DNA of 64,000 nucleotides from a bacterium (GTDB lineage Bacteria > Oederibacteriota > Muellerivitia > Muellerivitales > Muellerivitaceae). This document shows positions 16,167 to 24,148 of the stretch, in pieces. The notes beneath the pieces are model-generated. The model was not told the origin of the DNA and made no database searches. It saw only the letters and a list, made by a program, of their open reading frames with translations. Within the stretch, counting starts at the first letter, position 1. Each line of letters begins with the position of its first letter. The stretch covers positions 62,001 through 126,000 of the forward strand of contig DASZRK010000075.1 in assembly GCA_035549195.1 (NCBI GenBank). The letters are read 5' to 3'. The position numbers and the translations under genes are program-made.

Positions 16167-17486
16167 ATGAACGCCGTCGATTTCAAGAAGAACTACCTGG
16201 AAGCCTTCAACGACTGGGAAAAGTCCGCGCTGACCAAGGACCCCTTCTGGATCCGCGAGACCCGCGAGGCCGCCTTGGCCTATTTCGAGAAGGCCGCCCT
16301 TCCCACCGCCGAGGAAGAGGCCTGGCGTTACGCCGACCTGGACCCCCTCTTCAAGGTCTCCTTCGCCCTCCAGGGCGACCGCCGCTCCAAGGAGACCGTG
16401 GCCCGGGAACTGGCTTCCCTGGGGTTCGACATGGGAAAGGCCGATCTGTTGGTCTTCGTGAACGGGCATCATTCCCCGGCGCTCTCGGCGGTCCAGGAAA
16501 TGCCCCGCGGGGTGAAGGTCCAGAGCCTCATCCAGAGCCTGTCCGACGGCCCCCTGAAGCGCTATTTCTCCCATATCTTGCCCTTCGAGAACCGGCCTTT
16601 CGTGGCCCTCAATTACGCCTATTTCACCGATGGTCTTTTCCTCCATGTCCCCAAAGGAAGGTCCCTGGAGCGTCCCTTGCATGTGGTCTACCTCTCGAGC
16701 AATTCGGGGCGGCCGACCCAATCCCATGTGCGGAACCTCATCTTGATGGAGGAAGGGTCCAGCGCCAAGGTAGTCGAACACTACTGGGGCAACAATCTGA
16801 ACCCCTATTTCACCAACGCGGTCACCAAGATCGCGCTCGAAAAGGACACGCGGCTGGAACATACCAAGATCCAGCAAGAAAGCGACCTGTCCTTCCACCT
16901 GGGGGTGGTGGCGGTGCGCCAATCCCAAGGAAGCCGCTTCCTGTCACGGACCCTTTCCACCGGCGGGGCGCTGGGACGGAGCGAGGTCGAGGTGGCCCTG
17001 GCCGAACCCCACGCCGAGTGCGCCCTGGAGGGGTTGTCCTTGTCCCGGGGCAAGCAGATGCTGGAACTCCACAGTTTCGTGGACCATCAGGCGCCCTACG
17101 GGACCAGCGACCAATTGTTCAAGGCTGTGGCCGATAAGGGTTCCGCCTCGGTCTTCGACGGGCGGGTGCTGGTGCGCGAGGGCGCCCAAAAGACCGATGC
17201 CCGCCAATCCAACAAGAACCTGGAACTGTCCAAGGACGCCAAGGTCTATGCCAAGCCCCAATTGCAGATCTACGCCAACGACGTGAAGTGCTCCCACGGC
17301 TCCGCCACGGGCCAACTGGACGAGGAGGCCCTTTTCTACTTCCGTTCGCGCGGCATCGGCCGGGAGGAGGCCCTCCGGAGCCTGGTCTATGCCTTCGCCG
17401 GCGAAATGGTGGGAAGGGTCCAGGACGCCCATTTGCAAGGGCCTTACCGGAAGATGGTGGAGGAGTGGCTGGAGGGGAAACCATGA
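16167..17486 (+). CDS. sufD: Fe-S cluster assembly protein SufD
   Basis: This 439-residue paralogue of SufB forms the second half of the SufBC2D scaffold. The N-terminal helical part leads to the beta-helix core. The C-terminal block VKCSHGSATGQLDEEALFYF carries the conserved His (H360-type) that helps cluster formation, followed by the SRGIGREEA segment shared with SufB. ATG 16167 directly follows the sufC stop. The ATG of sufS overlaps its TGA. Confidence 0.96.
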   Translation: MNAVDFKKNYLEAFNDWEKSALTKDPFWIRETREAALAYFEKAALPTAEEEAWRYADLDPLFKVSFALQGDRRSKETVARELASLGFDMGKADLLVFVNGHHSPALSAVQEMPRGVKVQSLIQSLSDGPLKRYFSHILPFENRPFVALNYAYFTDGLFLHVPKGRSLERPLHVVYLSSNSGRPTQSHVRNLILMEEGSSAKVVEHYWGNNLNPYFTNAVTKIALEKDTRLEHTKIQQESDLSFHLGVVAVRQSQGSRFLSRTLSTGGALGRSEVEVALAEPHAECALEGLSLSRGKQMLELHSFVDHQAPYGTSDQLFKAVADKGSASVFDGRVLVREGAQKTDARQSNKNLELSKDAKVYAKPQLQIYANDVKCSHGSATGQLDEEALFYFRSRGIGREEALRSLVYAFAGEMVGRVQDAHLQGPYRKMVEEWLEGKP

Positions 17487-18778
17487 AACTCACGGTGCCA
17501 AGGCAACACACGACACGGAGCCACAAGGCCGCGAAGGAAAGCATTTCCGCGAAAGACAAGACCTTCAATGTTCAAAGGTTCCGAAAGGACTTTCCGATCC
17601 TGCGCGAGAAGGTGCATGGAAAGCCGCTCATCTACCTGGACAACGCCGCGACCACCCAAAAACCCGAGGCGGTCCTCGAGGCCTTGGACGGTTACTACCG
17701 CCATACCAACGCCAACATCCACCGGGGCGTGCATTTCCTGAGCGAGAAAGCCACGGCCCAGTACGAAGGGGCGCGGGAGAAGGTCCGCGCCTTCCTGAAC
17801 GCCAAGTCGGCCTCCGAGATCGTTTTCACCCGGGGAGCCACCGAGGCCATCAACCTGGTGGCCCAGACCTGGGGCCGGCAGAACTTGGGGCCGGGCGATG
17901 AGATCCTCCTGACCGTGATGGAGCACCATTCCAATATCGTGCCTTGGCAGATGATCGCGGCCGAGCGGGGCGCCAAGGTCAAGGCGGTGCCGATCAACGA
18001 CCGGGGCGAGCTCATTCCGGAGGAATTGGGGAAGCTCCTGACCCCCCAAGTGAAGCTCTTGGCCCTGACCCATGTATCGAACGCCCTGGGCACCGTCAAT
18101 CCGATCAAGGGGATCGTGGCCCTGGCCCATGCCGTGGGAGCCAAGGTGTTGGTGGACGGCGCCCAGGCCGTGCCCCATGTACCGGTGGATGTCCAGGACC
18201 TGGACTGCGATTTCTACGTGTTCTCGGGCCATAAGGTCTATGGACCCACGGGGATCGGCGTCCTTTATGGAAAGTACGCCCTTTTGGATGCCGTGCCGCC
18301 CTACCAAGGCGGCGGGGACATGATCATGTCCGTCACGATCGAGAAGACCCTCTATAAGAAACCGCCCCACAAGTTCGAGGCGGGAACACCGGCCATCGCC
18401 GAGGTCATTGGCCTGGGCGCCGCGCTGGATTACGTCTCCGCCATCGGGCTCTCCGCCATCGCCGCCCACGAGAAATCCCTCTTGGAATATGGAACGGCCC
18501 TTCTTAAGGAGATACCCGGGGTGATGCCGGTGGGGACCGCCGCCCACAAGGCAGGGGTGCTTTCCTTCACCTTGGGCGAGATCCATCCCCACGACATCGG
18601 GACCATCCTGGACCGGCAGGGCATCGCCATCCGCGCCGGGCACCATTGCGCCCAGCCGGTCATGGACCGTTTCGATATCCCGGCGACCGCCCGCGCTTCG
18701 CTGGGGCTTTACAACACCAAGGAAGAGTTGGATGCGCTGGCCAAGGGGATCAAGAAAGTCATCGAAGTATTTCGATGA
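17483..18778 (+). CDS. sufS: Cysteine desulfurase SufS with an unusual N-terminal extension
   Basis: This 431-residue PLP enzyme takes sulfur from cysteine as a persulfide for cluster building. The PLP lysine is in FSGHKVYGP (about residue 250) and the persulfide Cys is in RAGHHCAQPV (about 388). The ATG overlaps the sufD TGA. The conserved domain starts only near residue 30 (VQRFRKDFPIL). The first 25 or so residues are basic and polar and are encoded by low-complexity CACGACACGGAG-type DNA that looks like an interspersed repeat rather than SufS sequence. Pairing with SufU downstream suggests the SufS-SufU zinc-dependent sulfur relay. Confidence 0.96.
   Translation: MKLTVPRQHTTRSHKAAKESISAKDKTFNVQRFRKDFPILREKVHGKPLIYLDNAATTQKPEAVLEALDGYYRHTNANIHRGVHFLSEKATAQYEGAREKVRAFLNAKSASEIVFTRGATEAINLVAQTWGRQNLGPGDEILLTVMEHHSNIVPWQMIAAERGAKVKAVPINDRGELIPEELGKLLTPQVKLLALTHVSNALGTVNPIKGIVALAHAVGAKVLVDGAQAVPHVPVDVQDLDCDFYVFSGHKVYGPTGIGVLYGKYALLDAVPPYQGGGDMIMSVTIEKTLYKKPPHKFEAGTPAIAEVIGLGAALDYVSAIGLSAIAAHEKSLLEYGTALLKEIPGVMPVGTAAHKAGVLSFTLGEIHPHDIGTILDRQGIAIRAGHHCAQPVMDRFDIPATARASLGLYNTKEELDALAKGIKKVIEVFR
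17489..17542. repeat. Low-complexity repeat-like DNA at the 5' end of sufS
   Basis: This stretch is built from short CACGACACGGAG, CCACAAGG and GCGAAGG words, unlike normal codon usage in the window. It encodes the non-conserved start of SufS. It looks like an interspersed repeat captured in frame; other copies cannot be searched for here. Confidence 0.4.
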
Positions 18779-18786
18779 CAATTTTC

Positions 18787-18818
18787 AATTTTGAATTCTT
18801 AGTTTTGAATTCAAAATT
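18787..18818. repeat. AT-rich perfect inverted repeat between sufS and sufU
   Basis: Arms AATTTTGAATTC (18787-18798) and GAATTCAAAATT (18807-18818) are perfect complements around an 8-base loop. The gap 18779-18848 is nearly all A and T in a GC-rich chromosome. It may be a mobile short repeat, or an RNA hairpin that tunes expression of sufUT. It has no U-tract typical of an intrinsic terminator. Confidence 0.6.
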
Positions 18819-18848
18819 AAGAATTAAAAATTAAGAATCGAGGCTTTG

Positions 18849-19313
18849 ATGTCGGATTTCAGCGACCTCTATCAGGACCTGATCCTGGACCATCAGAAGA
18901 ACCCGCGCAATTTCGGGGAACTGGCCGAAGCCAACCGCCACGCGGATGGTTTCAACCCGCTTTGCGGCGATAAGATCGCGTTGGACCTGAAGGTGGGCGT
19001 GGATGGCCGGATCGAGGACGTGAAATTCAAAGGGTCGGGCTGCGCCATTTCCAAGGCCTCGGCCTCGATGATGACCATGGCCCTGAAGGGGAAAAAGACC
19101 GAGGAGGCGGAGCGGATGTTCCACCAGTTCCACGACATGGTGATGGGCAAGGAAGGCGCCAAACCGACCGAGCTGGGCAAGCTCAAGGTCTTCCAGGGTG
19201 TGCGGGATTACCCGGCCCGGGTCAAGTGCGCCAGCCTGGCCTGGCACACCCTGGAAGCGGCCCTGCACCAGTCCAAGGACCTGGTCTCCACCGACGACGG
19301 GGTGGCGCCATGA
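18849..19313 (+). CDS. sufU: Fe-S assembly sulfurtransferase SufU
   Basis: This 154-residue IscU-fold protein carries the expected zinc or cluster ligands C39 and D41 (LCGDK), C65 (GSGCAIS) and C127 (VKCASLAW). The insertion between the third and fourth ligands marks the SufU type, which accepts sulfur from SufS in a zinc-dependent way, rather than a true IscU. Start ATG 18849 has GAGG upstream; a TTG directly before it is less likely. Its TGA overlaps the next ATG. Confidence 0.95.
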   Translation: MSDFSDLYQDLILDHQKNPRNFGELAEANRHADGFNPLCGDKIALDLKVGVDGRIEDVKFKGSGCAISKASASMMTMALKGKKTEEAERMFHQFHDMVMGKEGAKPTELGKLKVFQGVRDYPARVKCASLAWHTLEAALHQSKDLVSTDDGVAP

Positions 19314-19882
19314 GCCAGACCCAGGAACTGGTCACCCTCGCCCGGGATTGCAAGGTCATCACCATTCCCTATGGGACCGAGTCGGTGGTCTTCAAGGATG
19401 AGAAGGTCTATATCACCCAGAACCTGGGTGGAAGCTTCACCTTGCAAAGGGACAACGGCCAACTGGTCCGTCTCGACGGCAAGGACGCCGACGTGATCGG
19501 CAAGGAAGTGCCCGAGGAAGCCAAGGTCTTCAAGCTGGAATATGGCGATGAAACCCCCCGGGACGCCAAGGAGGTGGAGGACGACGTCTGGAAACAGCTT
19601 CGCACCTGCTACGACCCTGAGATCCCGGTGGATATCGTCGAACTGGGCCTGATCTACGAATGCTCCGTCGAGGACCACTCCCAGGGGGGGAAGAAGGTCC
19701 ACGTGGTCATGACCCTGACCGCTCCCGGCTGCGGGATGTCGACCGTCCTCAAGGCCGAGATCGAGCAAAAGCTCAAGCGCATCCAGGGGGTCAAGGAAGC
19801 CCTGGTGGATGTCACTTTCGAGCCGCCCTGGAACCAATCCCTCATGAGCGAGGCCGCCCGGCTCCAATTGGGAATGATGTAA
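19310..19882 (+). CDS. sufT: SUF-associated Fe-S maturation protein SufT
   Basis: This 190-residue protein has a SufT-specific N-terminal half (about 1-90) and a MIP18/DUF59 domain (about 95-190) with YDPEIPVDIVELGLIY, the Cys-containing TAPGCGMS and FEPPWNQSLMSE. DUF59 proteins help transfer Fe-S clusters to targets, and SufT is needed when Fe-S demand is high in some bacteria. ATG 19310 overlaps the sufU TGA (ATGA). It is the last gene of the SUF operon. Confidence 0.92.
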   Translation: MSQTQELVTLARDCKVITIPYGTESVVFKDEKVYITQNLGGSFTLQRDNGQLVRLDGKDADVIGKEVPEEAKVFKLEYGDETPRDAKEVEDDVWKQLRTCYDPEIPVDIVELGLIYECSVEDHSQGGKKVHVVMTLTAPGCGMSTVLKAEIEQKLKRIQGVKEALVDVTFEPPWNQSLMSEAARLQLGMM

Positions 19883-19922
19883 GCGTCCCGTTAAAACCCC
19901 GGGTTCCGGCGGCAAAAAGGAT

Positions 19923-19951
19923 TAGAAAGGGCGTAAGGCGGGGCATACAAT
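19923..19951 (+). promoter_or_regulatory. Probable sigma-70 promoter
   Basis: TAGAAA (19923-19928), a 17-base spacer and TACAAT (19946-19951), some 40 bases before the start of the next membrane-protein gene. No terminator is evident after sufT. Confidence 0.5.
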
Positions 19952-19990
19952 GTCCCCCGTCAAAATCCCCGCACTCAAGAAGAGATCCTC

Positions 19991-20467
19991 ATGCCCGATG
20001 CGTCCTGGAGATCCACAGCCCGCCTGATCCTCATGAAAACGTTGGGAGTCGTCCTCTGCGTCCTTTTCCTCCTAATGGGGTTGGCGCTGCTGAGTTTCCC
20101 GATGGTGGCCCTTTTGACCAACCAAGGCGGCGTGGACGGCAAGGTGGTCGCCGTGTCCGACCGCACCCACGGTTGCCATACGGGCACCCGGGTGGGGGGG
20201 CTTTTCACCCTTTCGGTCACGAATTCATCGGAAGAACCGTCCCCTAAGAAGAAGCCCCAGGTCCATCCGAACGTGTACGGCGTCTACCCCGCTTGGCCGG
20301 ACCATCTGGAACCCACGGCCGGGGACGAGGTGCGGATCTGGCCCGGGAAAAAGCCCCTTTTGGCCATGCCGGCCATCGAGGGATGGGGTTGGATCCTGTT
20401 GGGCACCGTATTGGTGGTAGGGTTGATCTTCCTGGAGTTCTCCTTACTTTCCCTGACCCTGCATTGA
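19991..20467 (+). CDS. Two-helix membrane protein of unknown function
   Basis: This 158-residue protein has membrane helices at about 16-43 and 133-155, flanking an extracytoplasmic domain of about 90 residues with a single HGCHTGT segment and several Pro-rich turns. The layout resembles DUF3592-type proteins, but I cannot assign it firmly. It has its own likely promoter upstream and stands alone between the SUF operon and the cold-shock gene. ATG 19991 is the first good start; ATG 20033 would trim the N-terminus to just before the helix. Confidence 0.75.
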   Translation: MPDASWRSTARLILMKTLGVVLCVLFLLMGLALLSFPMVALLTNQGGVDGKVVAVSDRTHGCHTGTRVGGLFTLSVTNSSEEPSPKKKPQVHPNVYGVYPAWPDHLEPTAGDEVRIWPGKKPLLAMPAIEGWGWILLGTVLVVGLIFLEFSLLSLTLH

Positions 20468-20493
20468 CCGCTTTTCGGCCCTTTAAAAAAATC

Positions 20494-20522
20494 TTAAAAG
20501 CCCCGTTTTCTTGATTTAAAAT
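20494..20522 (+). promoter_or_regulatory. Probable promoter of the cold-shock gene
   Basis: TTAAAA (20494-20499), a 17-base spacer and TAAAAT (20517-20522). The leader that follows contains the inverted repeat CTCCTGG (20528-20534) and CCAGGAG (20545-20551), then a T-rich tract before the GAGG ribosome site. Confidence 0.5.
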
Positions 20523-20581
20523 AACCGCTCCTGGAGCTTCCATCCCAGGAGTTGTTAATTCAATTTTTTGAGGTTCGCAGA

Positions 20582-20782
20582 ATGGCTCAAGGTACCGTGA
20601 AGTGGTTCAAGAACGAGAAGGGCTTTGGATTCATCTCCCAGGACGGAGGCGAAGATGTGTTCGTGCATTTTTCCTCCATTCAGGCTGACGGGTTCAAGAC
20701 TTTGAACGAGGGTGACCGCGTCGAATTCGACGTGACCCAAGGTCAAAAGGGCCTGAAGGCTGAGAACGTCCGCCGGATCTGA
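20582..20782 (+). CDS. cspA: Cold-shock domain protein (CspA family)
   Basis: This 66-residue single cold-shock domain has RNP1 KGFGFIS and RNP2 VFVHFS. It binds single-stranded RNA or DNA and melts secondary structure at low temperature or in growth transitions. ATG 20582 is chosen because GAGG lies eight bases upstream and the domain starts at once (MAQGTVKWF); an in-frame TTG ten codons earlier would add unrelated residues. The leader holds a 7-bp hairpin, and a strong terminator follows. Confidence 0.97.
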   Translation: MAQGTVKWFKNEKGFGFISQDGGEDVFVHFSSIQADGFKTLNEGDRVEFDVTQGQKGLKAENVRRI

Positions 20783-20800
20783 AGCACGGCTAGAACGTTG

Positions 20801-20835
20801 AAAAGCCCCCGGCGGAAGCCAGGGGCTTTTTTTTT
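20801..20835 (+). terminator. Intrinsic terminator after the cold-shock gene
   Basis: AAAAGCCCC and GGGGCTTTT arms around a GC-rich loop, followed by a run of T (20827-20835). Confidence 0.9.
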
Positions 20836-20867
20836 GCCTTTCATCCGCGTAAAAAGGCCTTTTTAGC

Positions 20868-20896
20868 TTGCGAAGTTTTTTTAAATCCCTTATTTT
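20868..20896 (+). promoter_or_regulatory. Probable promoter of glyQS
   Basis: TTGCGA (20868-20873), a 17-base spacer and TATTTT (20891-20896), just after the cold-shock terminator and the palindrome AAAAAGGCCTTTTT (20851-20864). No T-box leader is present. Confidence 0.5.
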
Positions 20897-20924
20897 CCAA
20901 ACACCCCATTTTCCCAGGAAAAGC

Positions 20925-21806
20925 ATGGCCCCCTCGTTCCAAGAACTCATTTTTACCCTCAACCAATTCTGGGGCCGCCAGGGTTGCGTGGTTCAACAGC
21001 CCTATGACCTTGAAAAGGGCGCGGGAACCTTCAACCCGGCCACCTTTTTCCGTGTCCTGGGCCCCGAACCCTACCATGTGGCCTATGTGGACCCCTGCCG
21101 CCGCCCCAAGGACGGCCGTTACGGCGAGAATCCCAACCGGATGCAGCATTACTACCAATACCAGATCATCCTGAAACCTTCCCCGGACAACATGGTGGAG
21201 CTCTACTTGGAGAGCTTGGAACAGATCGGCATCCGCCAGGACGAACACGACATCCGTTTCGTGGAGGACGACTGGGAATCCCCGACCCTGGGGGCCTCGG
21301 GGCTGGGCTGGCAGGTCTGGATGGACGGGATCGAGATCACCCAATTCACCTTCTTCCAGGTGACCGGCGGGCTGGAACTGAAACCCGTGTCCGGCGAGAT
21401 CACCTTCGGACTGGAACGCATCGCCTCGGTCATCCAGGGAGTGGACAGCGTCTGGGACCTGCATTACGGGGGCAAGGACATCACCTACCGGGACATCTTC
21501 CTCCAGTCGGAGAAACAGTTCTCGGCCTTCAACTTCGAGCATGCCAACACGAAGATGTTGCTACGCCATTTCAAGGATTACGAAGGGGAGGTCCGGCGGC
21601 TCCTCGAACTCCGGTTGACCGCCCCGGCCTATGACTATGTCATCAAGGCCTCGCACACCTTCAATCTGCTGGACGCCCGGGGGGCCATTTCGGTGGCCGA
21701 GCGTACCCACTACATCGCCCGGGTGCGGGCGATGGCCAAGGCGGTGGCCACCGTCTATGTGAAGGAAAGGGAAGAGCTGGGTTTTCCGCTCTTGAAAAAA
21801 GGTTAA
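20925..21806 (+). CDS. glyQ: Glycyl-tRNA synthetase alpha subunit
   Basis: This 293-residue class II catalytic subunit of the bacterial alpha2beta2 GlyRS activates glycine with ATP. It matches the family throughout: the [19 protein letters not shown] opening, [14 protein letters not shown], and the motif 3 region [15 protein letters not shown] 20925 has AGGA upstream. The start at 20868 on the same frame would lie in the promoter and is rejected. The beta-subunit gene follows after three bases. Confidence 0.98.
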   Translation: MAPSFQELIFTLNQFWGRQGCVVQQPYDLEKGAGTFNPATFFRVLGPEPYHVAYVDPCRRPKDGRYGENPNRMQHYYQYQIILKPSPDNMVELYLESLEQIGIRQDEHDIRFVEDDWESPTLGASGLGWQVWMDGIEITQFTFFQVTGGLELKPVSGEITFGLERIASVIQGVDSVWDLHYGGKDITYRDIFLQSEKQFSAFNFEHANTKMLLRHFKDYEGEVRRLLELRLTAPAYDYVIKASHTFNLLDARGAISVAERTHYIARVRAMAKAVATVYVKEREELGFPLLKKG

Positions 21807-21809
21807 GCC

Positions 21810-23933
21810 ATGTACCTGACCAAGGACGCCATCCTGGAGATCGGTTGCGAGGAACTCCCTTCCTCCTATATCCGGCCGGCCATCGACCAGATGGTCGCGG
21901 CCGCGGAAGCTTCCTTGAAAGAACATAAGATCAGTTACCAGTACCTCTACACCTATTACACCCCCCGGCGCTTGGCCCTTTTCTTCAAGGGATTGCCTGA
22001 GATGCAGCAGGAGATCATGAAGGAAGTGACCGGGCCTCCGGTGTCGGTGGCTTTCGACGAGCATGGGCTGCCCACCCGCGCCGGGGAGGGTTTTGCCAAG
22101 GCGCAGGGCGTGTCGGCGGCCTCCCTGAAACGCATGATGACCCCCAAGGGCGAGGTGGTGGTGGCCCACAAGAAGAGCGGTGGGCGCATGACCTCCGAGA
22201 TCATGGCCGAGGTCTTCCCCGAGGTCATCAAGAAGATCCGGTTCCCCAAGGTCCAACGCTGGGGCAATGGGGATTTCCTCTTCGCCCGCCCCATCCGCTG
22301 GGTTTGTTCGGTCTATTCCCGATCGGTCATCCCCTTCGGGATCGCAGGCCTTTACAGCAGCCGGGAGACCCGGGGTTTAAGGGCCCTCAAGCAGGGGCCT
22401 TTGGACGTGGTGGAAGCGGGGGATTACCTGGATGTCCTGCGCAGCGCCGGCGTGGTGGCCGCTCCCGACGAGCGCCGCCAGACCATCTGGAACAAGGTCC
22501 AACAGGCCGCCGCCGAACGGAACACCACGGTCATCGCCGACCCGGAACTTTTGGACGATGTGAACAACCTCATCGAGGCCCCGGACGTCATCATGGGGTC
22601 CTTCGACCCCCAGTACCTCACCCTCCCCGAACAGGTCATCGTGACGGCCATGCGGGAACACCAGAAATACTTCGCGGTGCGCGACGCCCAAGGCAACCTG
22701 GCCCCCTATTTCATCGGGGTCATCAATGGGACCCCCAGGGACAAAGCGGTGGTCATCCGCTCCAATGAGGCCGTCCTCAAGGCCCGGCTCGAGGACGCCA
22801 AGTTCTTCGTCGCCGAGGACCTGAAACTGCCATTGGAAGGTTGGGCCGAGAAGGTGGCCGGCATCACCTGGTTGGAGGGGATGGGGACCATGGCCGACAA
22901 GGCCGAACGCTTGTCCGGCCTGGTCAAGAAATTGGGCCCCCTTTGCGGCATCCCGAAGGAAAAGGTCGAGACGGCGGCCCAGGCGGCCCTCCTTTGCAAG
23001 GCGGACCTGGCGACCAACATCATCCGCGAGAAGGAATTCAACAGCCTCCAAGGCGTCATGGGCGGGCTCTACGCGGCCCAACAAGGCAAGCCGGAGGTCG
23101 GCGAGGCCGTTCAGTTCCATTATTTCCCCCGGTTCTCCGGGGACAAACTGCCGCCCGCCGGGGCATCGTCCCTTCTGAGCATGGCCGACAAGCTCGATAC
23201 CATCGTGGGGTGCTTCCTGGCCGGGGTCATCCCGACGGGCTCCCAGGACCCCTTCGCCCTTCGGCGCCAGGCCTTGGGGATCATGCAGATCCTCTTGGAA
23301 AGCCGCTTGAAAGTCTCCTTGGACGACCTGGTGACCACCACCCAGAAACAGTTCGGGGGCAAGGTGAGTTCGAAGGTCACGGCCCAGATCCTCGATTTCT
23401 TCAATGGGCGCTTACAGACCATCCTGGAAGGACGTGGCCTGGTCTATGACGTCATCAATGCCTCCACGGCGACCGCAGCCCCGACCTTGATCGAGATGAT
23501 CGCCAAGGCCGAGACGATCCAGAAACTCAAGATGGACCCGGATTTCCAGAAACTTGCCACCGCCGCGGGCCGGGTGCTACGCATCCTGCCGCCCAAGAAG
23601 GTGACCGCCAAGGTTTCCAAGCCCCTCCTCAAGATGGAGGAGGAGAGGGACCTTTTCGACAAGGTCCAGTTCGCCCAAAAGCTGGTCGCCGATACGGATC
23701 CTCATGCGGAAAGCTATTACGAGGACCTGATCGGGCACCTGGAGACGCTCATCCAGCCCATCCACGCCTTCTTCGAGAAGGTCATGGTCATGGACAAGAA
23801 CGTCAAGGTGCGGAACAACCGCCTGGCCCTCCTCCAGCAGGCCGCCGAGCTTTTCCTTCGGGTCTGTGATTTCCGGAAATTGGTCTATGCCTCGGAGAAC
23901 GCGGCCTCCCCGGGTTCGAACCCTAAAAGTTGA
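21810..23933 (+). CDS. glyS: Glycyl-tRNA synthetase beta subunit
   Basis: This 707-residue beta subunit recognises tRNA(Gly). It opens with the family motif LEIGCEELPSSYI, has the conserved PKVQRWGNGDFLFARPIRW and HQKYFAVRD segments, an HD-like domain in the middle and a C-terminal anticodon-binding DALR-like domain (about 590-695). The separate GlyQ/GlyS form, instead of the single-chain enzyme, is used by most bacteria other than mycoplasmas, actinobacteria and some others. It follows glyQ by three bases and is cotranscribed. Confidence 0.98.
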   Translation: MYLTKDAILEIGCEELPSSYIRPAIDQMVAAAEASLKEHKISYQYLYTYYTPRRLALFFKGLPEMQQEIMKEVTGPPVSVAFDEHGLPTRAGEGFAKAQGVSAASLKRMMTPKGEVVVAHKKSGGRMTSEIMAEVFPEVIKKIRFPKVQRWGNGDFLFARPIRWVCSVYSRSVIPFGIAGLYSSRETRGLRALKQGPLDVVEAGDYLDVLRSAGVVAAPDERRQTIWNKVQQAAAERNTTVIADPELLDDVNNLIEAPDVIMGSFDPQYLTLPEQVIVTAMREHQKYFAVRDAQGNLAPYFIGVINGTPRDKAVVIRSNEAVLKARLEDAKFFVAEDLKLPLEGWAEKVAGITWLEGMGTMADKAERLSGLVKKLGPLCGIPKEKVETAAQAALLCKADLATNIIREKEFNSLQGVMGGLYAAQQGKPEVGEAVQFHYFPRFSGDKLPPAGASSLLSMADKLDTIVGCFLAGVIPTGSQDPFALRRQALGIMQILLESRLKVSLDDLVTTTQKQFGGKVSSKVTAQILDFFNGRLQTILEGRGLVYDVINASTATAAPTLIEMIAKAETIQKLKMDPDFQKLATAAGRVLRILPPKKVTAKVSKPLLKMEEERDLFDKVQFAQKLVADTDPHAESYYEDLIGHLETLIQPIHAFFEKVMVMDKNVKVRNNRLALLQQAAELFLRVCDFRKLVYASENAASPGSNPKS

Positions 23934-23994
23934 CGGCTCTGGCCAACGGGGCCCAATCCTTGGTTTTTCACCCTCCTTATTTGACCCGCCTTCG

Positions 23995-24022
23995 TTGAAA
24001 AGAAAGACCCCTTTGCTACAAT
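23995..24022 (+). promoter_or_regulatory. Sigma-70 promoter of ppdK
   Basis: TTGAAA (23995-24000), a 16-base spacer and TACAAT (24017-24022). The roughly 120-base leader contains a perfect 7-bp hairpin GCTTTGG (24075-24081) with CCAAAGC (24089-24095). Confidence 0.65.
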
Positions 24023-24148
24023 AACCGCCTTTCCGCCACCCCGACGTTCATGGCCGCTCATCCGCAAGGTTTCCGCTTTGGCCCTTTTCCAAAGCCGCCG
24101 GGATGGCATTGAAGACCCAAATCTTTTGATCCTGCCAGGAGGAAGTCC

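Noticed and set aside
20836-20924. T-box riboswitch upstream of glyQS
   Set aside because: The leader is under 30 bases after the likely promoter; no T-box sequence or specifier stem is present.
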